Shown piece by piece: positions 1 through 7,529 of a stretch of 23,484 bases of DNA. The stretch is from Desulfamplus sp. (lineage in GTDB: Bacteria; Desulfobacterota; Desulfobacteria; Desulfobacterales; Desulfobacteraceae). The position numbers and the translations under genes are program-made. Under the pieces are notes generated by a model that was not told the DNA's origin, made no database searches, and worked only from the letters and a program-made list of their open reading frames with translations. The first letter of the stretch is position 1; each line of letters begins with the position of its first letter. The DNA is taken from positions 1 through 23,484 of the forward strand of contig JADFXA010000005.1 in NCBI GenBank assembly GCA_015233755.1, given 5' to 3'.

Positions 1-37
1 CTAAGTTCTGTCTGTATTAAATTTGATAGATGATTTT

Positions 38-70
38 AAAAGGGTATTTCTTAATGAGGTGCCCTTTTTT
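38..70 (+). terminator. Rho-independent terminator of an upstream gene outside the window
   Basis: Positions 38-50 pair with 56-68 in a 13-bp stem that includes three G-T wobble pairs. The loop is TTAAT (51-55), and the downstream arm runs into six T (65-70). This is a canonical intrinsic terminator. Two plus-strand frames hit stops just before it (TAA at 18-20, TGA at 31-33), so the first bases may be the tail of a gene left of the window, but too little is present to name it. The next start codon lies only 15 bases after the T run. Confidence 0.75.
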
Positions 71-85
71 ATTTAAAGGTGGGTT

Positions 86-1015
86 ATGGATAGACAATTG
101 ATTTTAGCACGAAATCTATTTGTGGCAATATCTATTATATTATCGATAATAATACAATTTTTTAACTGTGATTATGCAGATGCTAAAGAAGAACCTGCTC
201 CAGAAGCGCTAATTTCTCCAACAACTCAACTTCTTTTAGGTACTTGGAGCCAACACAACAACAGGGTATATACACTTCTGATCATAAGAGCCAATGGAAA
301 ATGGACATCTGATTATAGAGTTGAAGGAGCTGCCTCTAAAATAGTCGAACGCAAAGGTCAAGCCTCTGGAAAATGGACTCTTGAAGATAAAAGACTTACC
401 TTTACTGTTGAATCCTCTGATATAGAAGATGTGTGGCCTAATGGCACTGTTGACCTTGAGATAGTTACAATAAACAAAAAATCAATGTCATTAAAATACC
501 CAAACTCAAGAGTTACAACATGGACAAAAGCTCGCGTTGAAAAAGATAAAAAAAAGAAGGCAGGAGCAGCTTCTATCACTCCTAAAATTTCAATGAAACC
601 TATAGTTGTGAATCTAAATAAGCTAAGTTCTAAAGATAGTAACAGATATCTTTGTATAGCTTTAGAACTCCACCTTGAAGAGATGGAAGCCACAGCAGCT
701 ATTCCGAAACTCCACCCTCGTGCATGGGATTCAACTATTCTATTCTTAAGTTCTCTTTTGTATAATGATGTAAAAACTTTTGATGATATGAAGTTGGTTA
801 CAAATAGACTTGACAGACTACTTGCTCCATATCTTGATGGATTGCTTACAAAGGCTGTATTAACCCATGTAATGGTCACATCAAGCATGGATAAGGTAAA
901 TGAATTTATTATATCACATTCTCTACCACCACCACTTGAGACTCCTCCTGATGGTGAAAAAGCATCAGAAGGGGAAGGGAAAAAAGATGAAGAGAAGAAA
1001 AGTAAAGCTCATTAA
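86..1015 (+). CDS. Membrane-anchored protein with lipocalin-like and FliL-like domains
   Basis: A 309-residue protein of unestablished function. Residues about 8-27 are strongly hydrophobic and end near an ADA site (31-33), so this is either a cleaved signal peptide or a single N-terminal anchor. Residues about 48-150 look like a lipocalin-type beta domain: it opens with LLGTW (50-54) and then has GKW repeats (71-73, 95-97) and alternating beta-type strands. Residues about 169-275 resemble the periplasmic FliL domain: a VNL start (175-177), then RYLCIALELHLEE (187-199), a segment ending in ILFLSSLLYND, and a final hydrophobic strand. The tail (285-309) is highly charged (Glu/Lys/Gly). A lysine-rich linker (153-160) separates the domains. 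The start has a good ribosome site (AAGGTGG, 76-82). FliL proteins act at the flagellar stator, but no motor genes are nearby, so a flagellar role is only a possibility. The domain calls are by eye. Confidence 0.5.
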   Translation: MDRQLILARNLFVAISIILSIIIQFFNCDYADAKEEPAPEALISPTTQLLLGTWSQHNNRVYTLLIIRANGKWTSDYRVEGAASKIVERKGQASGKWTLEDKRLTFTVESSDIEDVWPNGTVDLEIVTINKKSMSLKYPNSRVTTWTKARVEKDKKKKAGAASITPKISMKPIVVNLNKLSSKDSNRYLCIALELHLEEMEATAAIPKLHPRAWDSTILFLSSLLYNDVKTFDDMKLVTNRLDRLLAPYLDGLLTKAVLTHVMVTSSMDKVNEFIISHSLPPPLETPPDGEKASEGEGKKDEEKKSKAH

Positions 1016-1143
1016 TACCATCAAATGGTGTGGAGTTTGTGAGGGATAAGCAGAAAAAAATCAAAAATGGAATTACAATTAAAAATTTGCAATAAAAGTT
1101 TAAGATAGCGTAAAAAAACATAGAAAATTAAGGAATATAAATA

Positions 1144-2457
1144 ATGGGTAAAACAGTTGCTGAAAAAATATTTGATGCACACCATGTTGATTGTCCATCT
1201 GGAGATATTCATGTCATAAGTTTAGATGCTGTATTTTGCCATGAGATTACAACTCCAATTGCAATCACAGATTTGATGGAGCGTGGTAAAGATAGAGTCT
1301 TTGATCCATCAAAGATAAAGGCTGTTATTGATCATGTAACTCCTGCTAAAGATTCTAAGACAGCTATGCAGGGTAAAATCCTTAGAGATTGGGCAATAAG
1401 ACATGGAATAAAAGATTTTTTTGATATTGGAAGAAACGGTGTTTGTCATGCCATTTTTCCTGAAAAAGGATTTGTACGTCCAGGCTTTACAATAATCATG
1501 GGTGATTCTCACACATGCACTCACGGAGCTTTCGGAGCTTTTGCCGCTGGAGTTGGAACAACTGACCTTGAAGTCGGAATTTTAAAAGGAGTATGTGCTT
1601 TTAAAAAGCCTGAATCAATAAAAGTTAATATATTTAATAGTGCAAATAATCCTCCTAATTCAGGTAATCTACCCAAAGGGGTTTATGCAAAAGATGTTAT
1701 TTTATCCTTAATTGGACAGATTGGGGTAAATGGAGCAACAAATAAAGTTGTAGAATTTTGTGGACCAGTTGTAGATAAAATGTCTATGGACGAGCGTATG
1801 ACTCTCTGTAATATGGCAGTTGAAGCCGGAGCGACAAGCGGAATTTGTGCCCCAGACATGGTAACAGTCGAATATTTATGGCAATTTATCAAAGATGAAT
1901 ACACTTCAAAAGAGGCGGCTCTTCAATCTTTTTCCAAATTTAGACCAGATAATGATGCAAATTACTTTAAGATAATTGATATGGATATATCTTCACTACA
2001 GCCGCAAGTAACATTTGGGTATAAGCCAGATCAGGTTAAACCAGTTTCTCAGATGGAAGGAACACGCATAGATCAAGTTTATATTGGCTCTTGCACCAAC
2101 GGCAGATTAGAAGACCTTGAGATTGCAGCCTCAATTCTTCAAGGCAAAAAAATTGCCGATTCGGTAAGGGGTATTGTCTCTCCCGCAACTCCTGATATTT
2201 ATTCTAAAGCATTAGATAAAGGCATTATCAAAATATTTATGGACGCAGGCTTTTGTGTAACCAACCCAACCTGCGGAGCCTGCCTCGGAATGAGTAATGG
2301 GGTTCTTGCAGATGGTGAGGTTTGTGCATCCACTACAAATAGAAACTTTAACGGCCGTATGGGTAAAGGTGGAATGGTTCACCTTATGAGTCCAGCTACC
2401 GCTGCTGCATCTGCAATTAAAGGTTATATTGCCAATTCAGACATTTACTTGTTGTAA
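1144..2457 (+). CDS. leuC: 3-isopropylmalate dehydratase large subunit
   Basis: Large, iron-sulfur subunit of isopropylmalate isomerase, which converts 2-isopropylmalate to 3-isopropylmalate in leucine synthesis (cytoplasmic, partner LeuD). The aconitase signatures are present: GDSHTCTHGAFGAFA (120-134), IGSCTNGR (314-321) and TNPTCGACLG (373-382). Cys317, Cys377 and Cys380 are the expected 4Fe-4S ligands, and STTNRNFNGRMG (396-407) closes the active site. At 437 residues it belongs to the short LeuC class common in anaerobes and archaea, not the roughly 466-residue E. coli type. Residues about 164-176 (NSANNPPNSGN region) look like a short polar insertion relative to the family. The start is preceded by AGGA at 1131-1134. 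The gene is followed 88 bases later by leuD. A homoaconitase-type substrate cannot be excluded from sequence alone. Confidence 0.93.
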   Translation: MGKTVAEKIFDAHHVDCPSGDIHVISLDAVFCHEITTPIAITDLMERGKDRVFDPSKIKAVIDHVTPAKDSKTAMQGKILRDWAIRHGIKDFFDIGRNGVCHAIFPEKGFVRPGFTIIMGDSHTCTHGAFGAFAAGVGTTDLEVGILKGVCAFKKPESIKVNIFNSANNPPNSGNLPKGVYAKDVILSLIGQIGVNGATNKVVEFCGPVVDKMSMDERMTLCNMAVEAGATSGICAPDMVTVEYLWQFIKDEYTSKEAALQSFSKFRPDNDANYFKIIDMDISSLQPQVTFGYKPDQVKPVSQMEGTRIDQVYIGSCTNGRLEDLEIAASILQGKKIADSVRGIVSPATPDIYSKALDKGIIKIFMDAGFCVTNPTCGACLGMSNGVLADGEVCASTTNRNFNGRMGKGGMVHLMSPATAAASAIKGYIANSDIYLL

Positions 2458-2472
2458 GTTATAAAAACTTAC
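2454..2472 (+). repeat. Small hairpin over the leuC stop codon
   Basis: GTAAGTT (2454-2460) and AACTTAC (2466-2472) form a perfect 7-bp stem with an ATAAA loop, and the stem contains the leuC stop codon. No T run follows, so it is not a normal terminator. It could affect mRNA stability or the leuC:leuD ratio, but it may be chance in AT-rich DNA. Confidence 0.35.
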
Positions 2473-2545
2473 CAATCTTCAATGTAATTACTCAATTTAC
2501 AACACTCTTGAAATTAAAAGAGAGCTATAAAGAGGTGTAAAATAG

Positions 2546-3070
2546 ATGAAAAATTTTAACGGAAAAGTTCTTTTTCTTGATAGGTCTGATATTAATACAG
2601 ATGAGATAATACCAGCAAAATATCTTACAGAAATAAGTAAAGAGGCTCTTAAACCTTACCTGCTTGAAGATATTGTTCTTCAAGGTTTTAATCAAGCAAA
2701 AGATATTAAGGGTAAATCTGTTGTCGTAACACGAGACAATTTTGGTTGCGGCTCATCACGAGAACATGCACCTTGGGCATTTGAGGTCAATGGGATAAAC
2801 TTGGTTATTGCTTCAGGGTTTGCAAGAATTTTTAGGCAGAATATGTTCAACTGCGGCATGATGGCAGTTGAAATTGACAAGGCTTTGCTTGATAGAATCT
2901 TCAATCTTTTTGCTGATAAAGATACAGCAGTTGAAACTGATATGGATAAGATGACCTTTAAATTCATTGCTGATGATTTAATTGAAATAGTGCCTTTTAC
3001 AATTAGTGAGTATGATTTTTCTCTTGTAAAAGCAGGTGGTTGGGTTGATTATGCGGATAAAAATTATTGA
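2546..3070 (+). CDS. leuD: 3-isopropylmalate dehydratase small subunit
   Basis: Small subunit of isopropylmalate isomerase, the swivelling aconitase C-terminal-type domain that pairs with LeuC and binds the substrate. The hallmark loop GCGSSREHAPWA is at residues 67-78. The second conserved segment FARIFRQNMFNCG is at 92-104 and corresponds to the family's SFARIFYRNAFNIG-like block. The N-terminal block DINTDEIIPAKYL (15-27) is the usual LeuD start. At 174 residues it matches the short class that goes with a short LeuC. A strong ribosome site (AGAGGTG, 2531-2537) lies 8 bases before the ATG. It is presumably co-transcribed with leuC, and a GC-rich hairpin follows it. leuA and leuB are not in the window. 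Confidence 0.93.
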   Translation: MKNFNGKVLFLDRSDINTDEIIPAKYLTEISKEALKPYLLEDIVLQGFNQAKDIKGKSVVVTRDNFGCGSSREHAPWAFEVNGINLVIASGFARIFRQNMFNCGMMAVEIDKALLDRIFNLFADKDTAVETDMDKMTFKFIADDLIEIVPFTISEYDFSLVKAGGWVDYADKNY

Positions 3071-3089
3071 TTGTTAAACTCGGTTTGAT

Positions 3090-3124
3090 TCCCCGCTGCT
3101 TGTGGCGGGGAGCTTCATTTTAAT
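3090..3124 (+). terminator. Probable terminator after leuD
   Basis: TCCCCGC (3090-3096) pairs with GCGGGGA (3105-3111) around an 8-base loop. It is a conspicuously GC-rich hairpin in AT-rich surroundings, 19 bases after the leuD stop. The tract that follows (CTTCATTTTAATT) is T-rich but interrupted, so it is a weaker terminator than the one at 38-70. Confidence 0.55.
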
Positions 3125-3159
3125 TAAGTTTTACAATACATTATAAAGAGTGATTTGTT

Positions 3160-3795
3160 ATGAAAATTATAGAACCCTATTTTGAAATATTAATGATGGC
3201 AGAGACAAAAGATATTTATCGCCATTTAGAACTTGCGGCTCGTAACTGCTACAAGTCAGAAGAGCATATTGCCGAAGGAACTGCAGAAGAATTTTTAGAG
3301 CGTATCTTAAAATCTGGGCATGAGAGCGTTATTGAACATATCTCTATCACAGTCAGAATTGTTTGCGATAGAGGAGTCCTTGCAGAGCTTACACGCCACA
3401 GACTTGCAAGTTTCTCTGTTGAGTCAACTCGTTACGCCAACTACTCAAAGGATAAATTTGGCAGTGAAATTACCTTTATAAAGCCATTTTTCTGGCAAGA
3501 GAATTCGCCTGAATATAAAGAGTGGGAAAAGGCTATGGAAGCCTCTGAAAAGGCTTACATGAATCTTATAAAAAATGGAGCAAAGGCTCAGGAAGCAAGA
3601 AGTGTTCTGCCAAACAGCTTAAAAACAGATATTATAATTACTGCCAATATCCGTGAGTGGCTGCATATTTTCAATCTTCGCTGCTCAAAAGCCTCCCACC
3701 CGCAGATGCGTCAAATTATGATTCCTCTGCTTGCAGAGTTCAATAAGAGACTTCCTGTGCTTTTTGGTTCAGTTTATAATAAATATAAAGCATAA
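3160..3795 (+). CDS. thyX: Flavin-dependent thymidylate synthase
   Basis: ThyX makes dTMP from dUMP using FAD, NADPH and methylenetetrahydrofolate. It replaces ThyA and leaves no need for dihydrofolate reductase recycling. The diagnostic motif RHRxxSxxxxSxR is intact at residues 79-91 (Arg79, His80, Arg81, Ser84, Ser89, Arg91). The C-terminal block LPNSLKTDI followed by NIREWLHIFNLR carries the conserved arginines for substrate binding, and HPQMR lies near residue 187. At 211 residues it is within the normal range for homotetrameric ThyX. The start is set by ATG at 3160, with a modest AAGAG/GTGA ribosome site upstream. It is the last plus-strand gene and converges on the hydrolase at 3892. 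It has no functional link to the leucine genes beyond proximity. Confidence 0.95.
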   Translation: MKIIEPYFEILMMAETKDIYRHLELAARNCYKSEEHIAEGTAEEFLERILKSGHESVIEHISITVRIVCDRGVLAELTRHRLASFSVESTRYANYSKDKFGSEITFIKPFFWQENSPEYKEWEKAMEASEKAYMNLIKNGAKAQEARSVLPNSLKTDIIITANIREWLHIFNLRCSKASHPQMRQIMIPLLAEFNKRLPVLFGSVYNKYKA

Positions 3796-3809
3796 TCTTC
3801 TTAAATTAT

Positions 3810-3874
3810 TTGACCTCCTGCAAAAACATTTTTTTATCCAGTAAACTCAAGGGGTCAATTCAAGTTTTGCAGGA
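3810..3874. repeat. Two interleaved inverted repeats between convergent genes
   Basis: Arm a (3810-3817, TTGACCTC) can pair with a' (3851-3858, GGGGTCAA; one wobble). Arm b (3816-3825, TCCTGCAAAA) pairs perfectly over 10 bp with b' (3865-3874, TTTTGCAGGA). The order a-b-a'-b' is interleaved, so both stems together would form a pseudoknot; otherwise they are alternative folds. A run of seven T (3829-3835) lies inside the larger loop. The element fills most of the 96-base gap between thyX and the hydrolase and probably serves 3'-end formation in both directions, although neither stem is followed by a T run. Confidence 0.55.
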
Positions 3875-3891
3875 ACTCTATTGTTCTAAAG

Positions 3892-4797
3892 TTATTTATT
3901 TACGCTGTTGATTTGGTTCTGATGCCTCAACATCTCTTCTAAAACTTCTGACCACCACATATTTTTAATATTTGGCATAGCATGGCCCATTCCTTTGATG
4001 ATCTTTAATTTTGCTTGAGGTATTGCATCTGCCGTTGCTTGTCCACCTGATAGAGGAACTAACGGATCATCATCGCCATGTATAATAAGCGATGGTATTT
4101 TAAGGTTTTTGAGAGCTGAAGTTCTATCGTTTTGCGTTAGAATTGCAAGATATTGACGTGCAATTCCATCTTGATAAAAAGAGCGATCATAAGATTGGGC
4201 TGCTAAATTCCTATGAAACTCATCATCAAATGGAAGACCATTCCCATGAGCTAACCTAAAGAATTTAACCATGTGTTCAATATAGTTTTCGCGTTCAACG
4301 GGAGCGGGAGCAAGCATTGCCTCCATAGCCTCTTTTGTTGGTTGAAAAGCTCTATTTTCCCCAGAATGGCTGTAGATAGATATTAAACTCAATGTCTTCT
4401 CAGGATACTTTATAGCAAAAGTTTGAGCAATAAATCCGCCCATTGATATACCGCAGATATGCGCTTTCTTAATATTTAGGAAATCAAGTAATCCTGCTGC
4501 ATCATCTGCCATATCATCAATTGTGTATGGAACTGGCTCTGCTTTACCCATAAAAAGAGCAAACATTTTTTGCATAATCTCCTGCATACTCATTCCATTG
4601 CACTTTTTAGATAACCCAATATCTCTATTATCAAACCTTATAACATAGTAACCGCTATCTGCTATCTTCTTGCAAAACTCAATGTCCCATGCAATCAGTT
4701 GAATACCAAGGCCTGCAATTAATAATATTGCTGGAGATGATGGTTCTCCAAATGTCTCATACTCAATATCAATTCCATTACTTTCGGCTTTTGCCAT
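3892..4797 (-). CDS. Alpha/beta-fold hydrolase
   Basis: A 301-residue single-domain alpha/beta hydrolase without signal peptide, so cytoplasmic. The catalytic triad can be read: nucleophile Ser118 in the elbow GISMGG (116-121), acid Asp244 in HGDDDPLVP (240-248), and His272 in GMGHAMP (269-275). The oxyanion-hole region is AGLG (28-31). The block RFDNRDIGLS (54-63) is typical of the subfamily containing the anthracycline methyl esterases RdmC/DnrP and many uncharacterised esterases. The substrate cannot be told from the sequence. The ATG at 4797 has AAGGA about 9 bases upstream. It is probably the last gene of the minus-strand run, 53 bases after queD. Confidence 0.85.
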   Translation of the reverse strand: MAKAESNGIDIEYETFGEPSSPAILLIAGLGIQLIAWDIEFCKKIADSGYYVIRFDNRDIGLSKKCNGMSMQEIMQKMFALFMGKAEPVPYTIDDMADDAAGLLDFLNIKKAHICGISMGGFIAQTFAIKYPEKTLSLISIYSHSGENRAFQPTKEAMEAMLAPAPVERENYIEHMVKFFRLAHGNGLPFDDEFHRNLAAQSYDRSFYQDGIARQYLAILTQNDRTSALKNLKIPSLIIHGDDDPLVPLSGGQATADAIPQAKLKIIKGMGHAMPNIKNMWWSEVLEEMLRHQNQINSVNK

Positions 4798-4850
4798 TTA
4801 CTCTGTCCTTTTTTAATTTGTCTATATTTGTAATATTATAATTTTAGTTA

Positions 4851-5264
4851 TTACTCTTCCCAATAAGTTGAACCACAACCCGGTGTTTCACAAACTTTCA
4901 CCTTAGAAACTTTTATGTATTGGCTATTAAGATGAGAACTGAGCTCTTTGTAAAGAAATTTAGCAATATTTTCTGATGTTGGATTGACCGTCTTAAATGG
5001 TTCAAGCTCATTTAGGTTTGTGTGATCAACTGATTTTAAGATTTTTTTGACACACTCTTTAACATCTCTGAAATCAATGCCAATACCTATATCATTAAGT
5101 TGGCGGCATTGCACAAAGGTCTCTATAATCCAGTTATGACCATGTATTTTTGAGCAGTTCCCATTATAACCATTTAAAGCATGAGCTGCTGAAAAGTGAT
5201 CTTTGACATATATCTCATATACCTCTGATTTACCTTGTTTATCATTTTCATAAAAACTTACCAT
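4851..5264 (-). CDS. queD: 6-carboxy-5,6,7,8-tetrahydropterin synthase (QueD / PTPS family)
   Basis: A 137-residue tunnelling-fold enzyme that converts dihydroneopterin triphosphate to carboxytetrahydropterin for queuosine (7-deazaguanine) synthesis. Zinc ligands are His28 (in HFSAAH, 23-28) and His41 and His43 (in IHGHN). Cys37 sits four residues before His41, the QueD/PTPS catalytic cysteine. Asp80-His81 and Glu126 (in CETPGC) complete the catalytic set. Length and spacing are normal. The close paralogue 6-pyruvoyl-tetrahydropterin synthase shares these residues, but QueD is the common bacterial assignment. No queC, queE or queF is in the window. AAGGGT lies about 7 bases before the start codon. 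Confidence 0.85.
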   Translation of the reverse strand: MVSFYENDKQGKSEVYEIYVKDHFSAAHALNGYNGNCSKIHGHNWIIETFVQCRQLNDIGIGIDFRDVKECVKKILKSVDHTNLNELEPFKTVNPTSENIAKFLYKELSSHLNSQYIKVSKVKVCETPGCGSTYWEE

Positions 5265-5316
5265 AAATATACCCTTAATTTTGAACCCTACTTATTTAAT
5301 AACAAAAAATAATATA

Positions 5317-7503
5317 TTATACTTTTGTAATATACATTTTCCATAAATTCGCAATATTATCTTTGCCAAAATTTTCTCTACTTAAGCTGTCTTTCATTAA
5401 ACTATCTTTTACAACTGAGCGGCTCACCTGATCTTCTCTTATAAAAACACCTTTTACACTTGATTTGATTTTATCATCAGCATATTTTCCATGAACATAA
5501 GTGCCTGCCATAATATATTCGTCAACTTTTATGACTGCAATACCCGGGTTCTTCTCAATCCATTCTGATAGAGTATATTTCTCTCTTACAAATGACTCTA
5601 TCTGGGTTTCATTATCTTTCACCTGTTTATAGTGCTGTTCAATAGTCTCTCTCAAAACTCTTATATTATCATGGCAAATTACAAGTTTACGACCTGTATC
5701 ATTACTATTTTTAGTAACTCGATTAAGCTCTGATTCCAGATGTTTTGATTTACCACGATCTGTTGAGCTATCTATTGATGAGATTGAAGATAAAATATCC
5801 ATACGCTCATCTTCATAATTCTCTTTAATAAGAGTTAGACGGAGAACTTTCTCTTCATTAGATTCAATTTCAAGCTCCAAAATTCCAATTGCATCTATTA
5901 GTTTTTTGTTTACCTCTTTTATCTCTTCAATATCTTGTTTAAGCTTTTCAAGAGTTCTTACTGCAAAAGTATCTACACCAACGCGAATAACGCTTGGGGG
6001 AGCTTTCTCCACTCCAATCTGCTTTGCATAAACCCCCATTTTTGCTGAAATCTTTGACGCTATGACAAGCCCCCTGATATTACACATCCCACTACACTCA
6101 ATATTAGACTCAACAACCTCTTTGTCAGTTTTTATATCATCTACACAAGATATTATGGAATTTTGTATAAACTTTGCTGAAAGAGAGCCTTGTGCTGATA
6201 TTTTAGATTGATTAATACCTTGTTGAACAACTATATTACCTTGTGCAATCACAGTTGCACCGTCTATCTCTTCAGCACGGACATTATGAGCCTTTACCCT
6301 AAACCCATTTTGAATACAACCTTTTACATTTACATCGCCTTGATAATCAATATTCCCAGTTTTAAAGTCAACATCTCCATTAACAACAAAGGTGTCATAA
6401 ACATATATTGTGCCATCTGAGCCAAGTTTTGGCTGACCAGATACAGCAGCTATAACTTTAAGTTTATCTTCAGTAAGAGTTGCACCTTTGCCAGCTTTAA
6501 GCCTTATATCCCTTGTCGGCATAACTCTAACTGTATCATTAAAGATATTTTTTCCAACTTGGCCTTGAACCGCACTTTTTTTAATTGCTAAAACAGCCCC
6601 TTTTTCAACCTGCGGAATATTTCCCCTTTCGCGGAAATCAATTGTCCCATCTTCTCTAATCGTTCCAGCTCTTAATCTGTTTTTTGTAAAGAAATATTGC
6701 ACTGTGGCATGTTGACCCTCTATCGGGGCATTACCTTGGGCAATTCTAAAGGGTTTAGTTAAATATATATCAGAATCAATAAATTTCTGGATAGAAGCAT
6801 TGTCAACAATACCATGAATAATATTGCGAGACGCTAAAAGCTCTTTTATTTGACCTATGCTCATATCTTTATCAAATTGTTCATTTTTAAGCAAATATGC
6901 AGCATTTCCATCACCCTTAACAATTAATCTAATGCCAGATGGAAAAACTTCTGATTGTGCGAAATTTCTACTATCTCCCTTAAAACTTCCAATATTTCCT
7001 GTATCTTTCTTTCCTATTGCACTATTTTTAGAAAATTGCTCAAATGAATTAGAAGAGTTTTGTTGTTCAGCATTAATACTATTATAACGGTTTTGTTCAC
7101 TTAGAATAATATCTCGCTGTTGTGGCGTGAGCATTCCAGCATCAACCAAAATATTACCAAGTAAAGCATATTTTTTTTTATTTTTTAGAAGCGAAGTCTG
7201 CTCATCTAATGCTAAATCAAGCATAGATTGGGTAATAAAACCTTTTTTAATTGCTATGGAACCAAATTTTACATCTTGCCCTCTTGCAAACATAGCCCTT
7301 GAAAGAGAGAAGAGCTTATCACAATCTTTTTGTGATATAAGAGTTTGGGCAACTAAATATTCAGGTATTGCATCATATTTGTTTTCAAGGTCAGCACAAG
7401 TTTTGACAGCTTTTTCAAGATCAGCTGCAGTTATGATTCCATGCTTTACTGCAAGCTCTCCAACTGTTAGACCTAAGCCTGTAATTGCGTTGATGTTTGC
7501 CAT
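5317..7503 (-). CDS. FapA/DUF342 family protein with N-terminal GspE_N-like repeats
   Basis: A 728-residue soluble protein. Residues about 11-140 contain tandem helical units of the pattern LG-x-hydrophobic-xxxG-hydrophobic-T....L..A...Q (for example 80-102 and 115-137). This resembles the N-terminal domain of type II secretion and MshE-type ATPases. Residues 141-187 are a polar Ser/Asn linker. Residues about 190-515 match the FapA (flagellar assembly protein A, DUF342) layout: an alpha/beta start, then a glycine-rich right-handed beta-helix region with alternating V/I and G (370-500). Residues about 516-645 are a long charged coiled coil, followed by a small beta segment (655-695) and a polar tail. 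FapA proteins are linked to flagellar assembly or polar localisation in some species, but the molecular role is unclear. The gene starts 26 bases after the ispH-ubiA stop. Confidence 0.75.
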   Translation of the reverse strand: MANINAITGLGLTVGELAVKHGIITAADLEKAVKTCADLENKYDAIPEYLVAQTLISQKDCDKLFSLSRAMFARGQDVKFGSIAIKKGFITQSMLDLALDEQTSLLKNKKKYALLGNILVDAGMLTPQQRDIILSEQNRYNSINAEQQNSSNSFEQFSKNSAIGKKDTGNIGSFKGDSRNFAQSEVFPSGIRLIVKGDGNAAYLLKNEQFDKDMSIGQIKELLASRNIIHGIVDNASIQKFIDSDIYLTKPFRIAQGNAPIEGQHATVQYFFTKNRLRAGTIREDGTIDFRERGNIPQVEKGAVLAIKKSAVQGQVGKNIFNDTVRVMPTRDIRLKAGKGATLTEDKLKVIAAVSGQPKLGSDGTIYVYDTFVVNGDVDFKTGNIDYQGDVNVKGCIQNGFRVKAHNVRAEEIDGATVIAQGNIVVQQGINQSKISAQGSLSAKFIQNSIISCVDDIKTDKEVVESNIECSGMCNIRGLVIASKISAKMGVYAKQIGVEKAPPSVIRVGVDTFAVRTLEKLKQDIEEIKEVNKKLIDAIGILELEIESNEEKVLRLTLIKENYEDERMDILSSISSIDSSTDRGKSKHLESELNRVTKNSNDTGRKLVICHDNIRVLRETIEQHYKQVKDNETQIESFVREKYTLSEWIEKNPGIAVIKVDEYIMAGTYVHGKYADDKIKSSVKGVFIREDQVSRSVVKDSLMKDSLSRENFGKDNIANLWKMYITKV

Positions 7504-7529
7504 AGAGATTTCACTTCAGTGTGTCTGTT

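Noticed and set aside
358..888. 176-residue open frame on the minus strand
   Set aside because: It lies wholly opposite the 86-1015 gene, has no recognisable domain and no ribosome site; treated as a shadow.
1030..1143. Promoter or leucine leader before leuC
   Set aside because: No convincing -35/-10 pair, leucine-rich leader peptide or attenuator hairpin could be seen in this AT-rich stretch.
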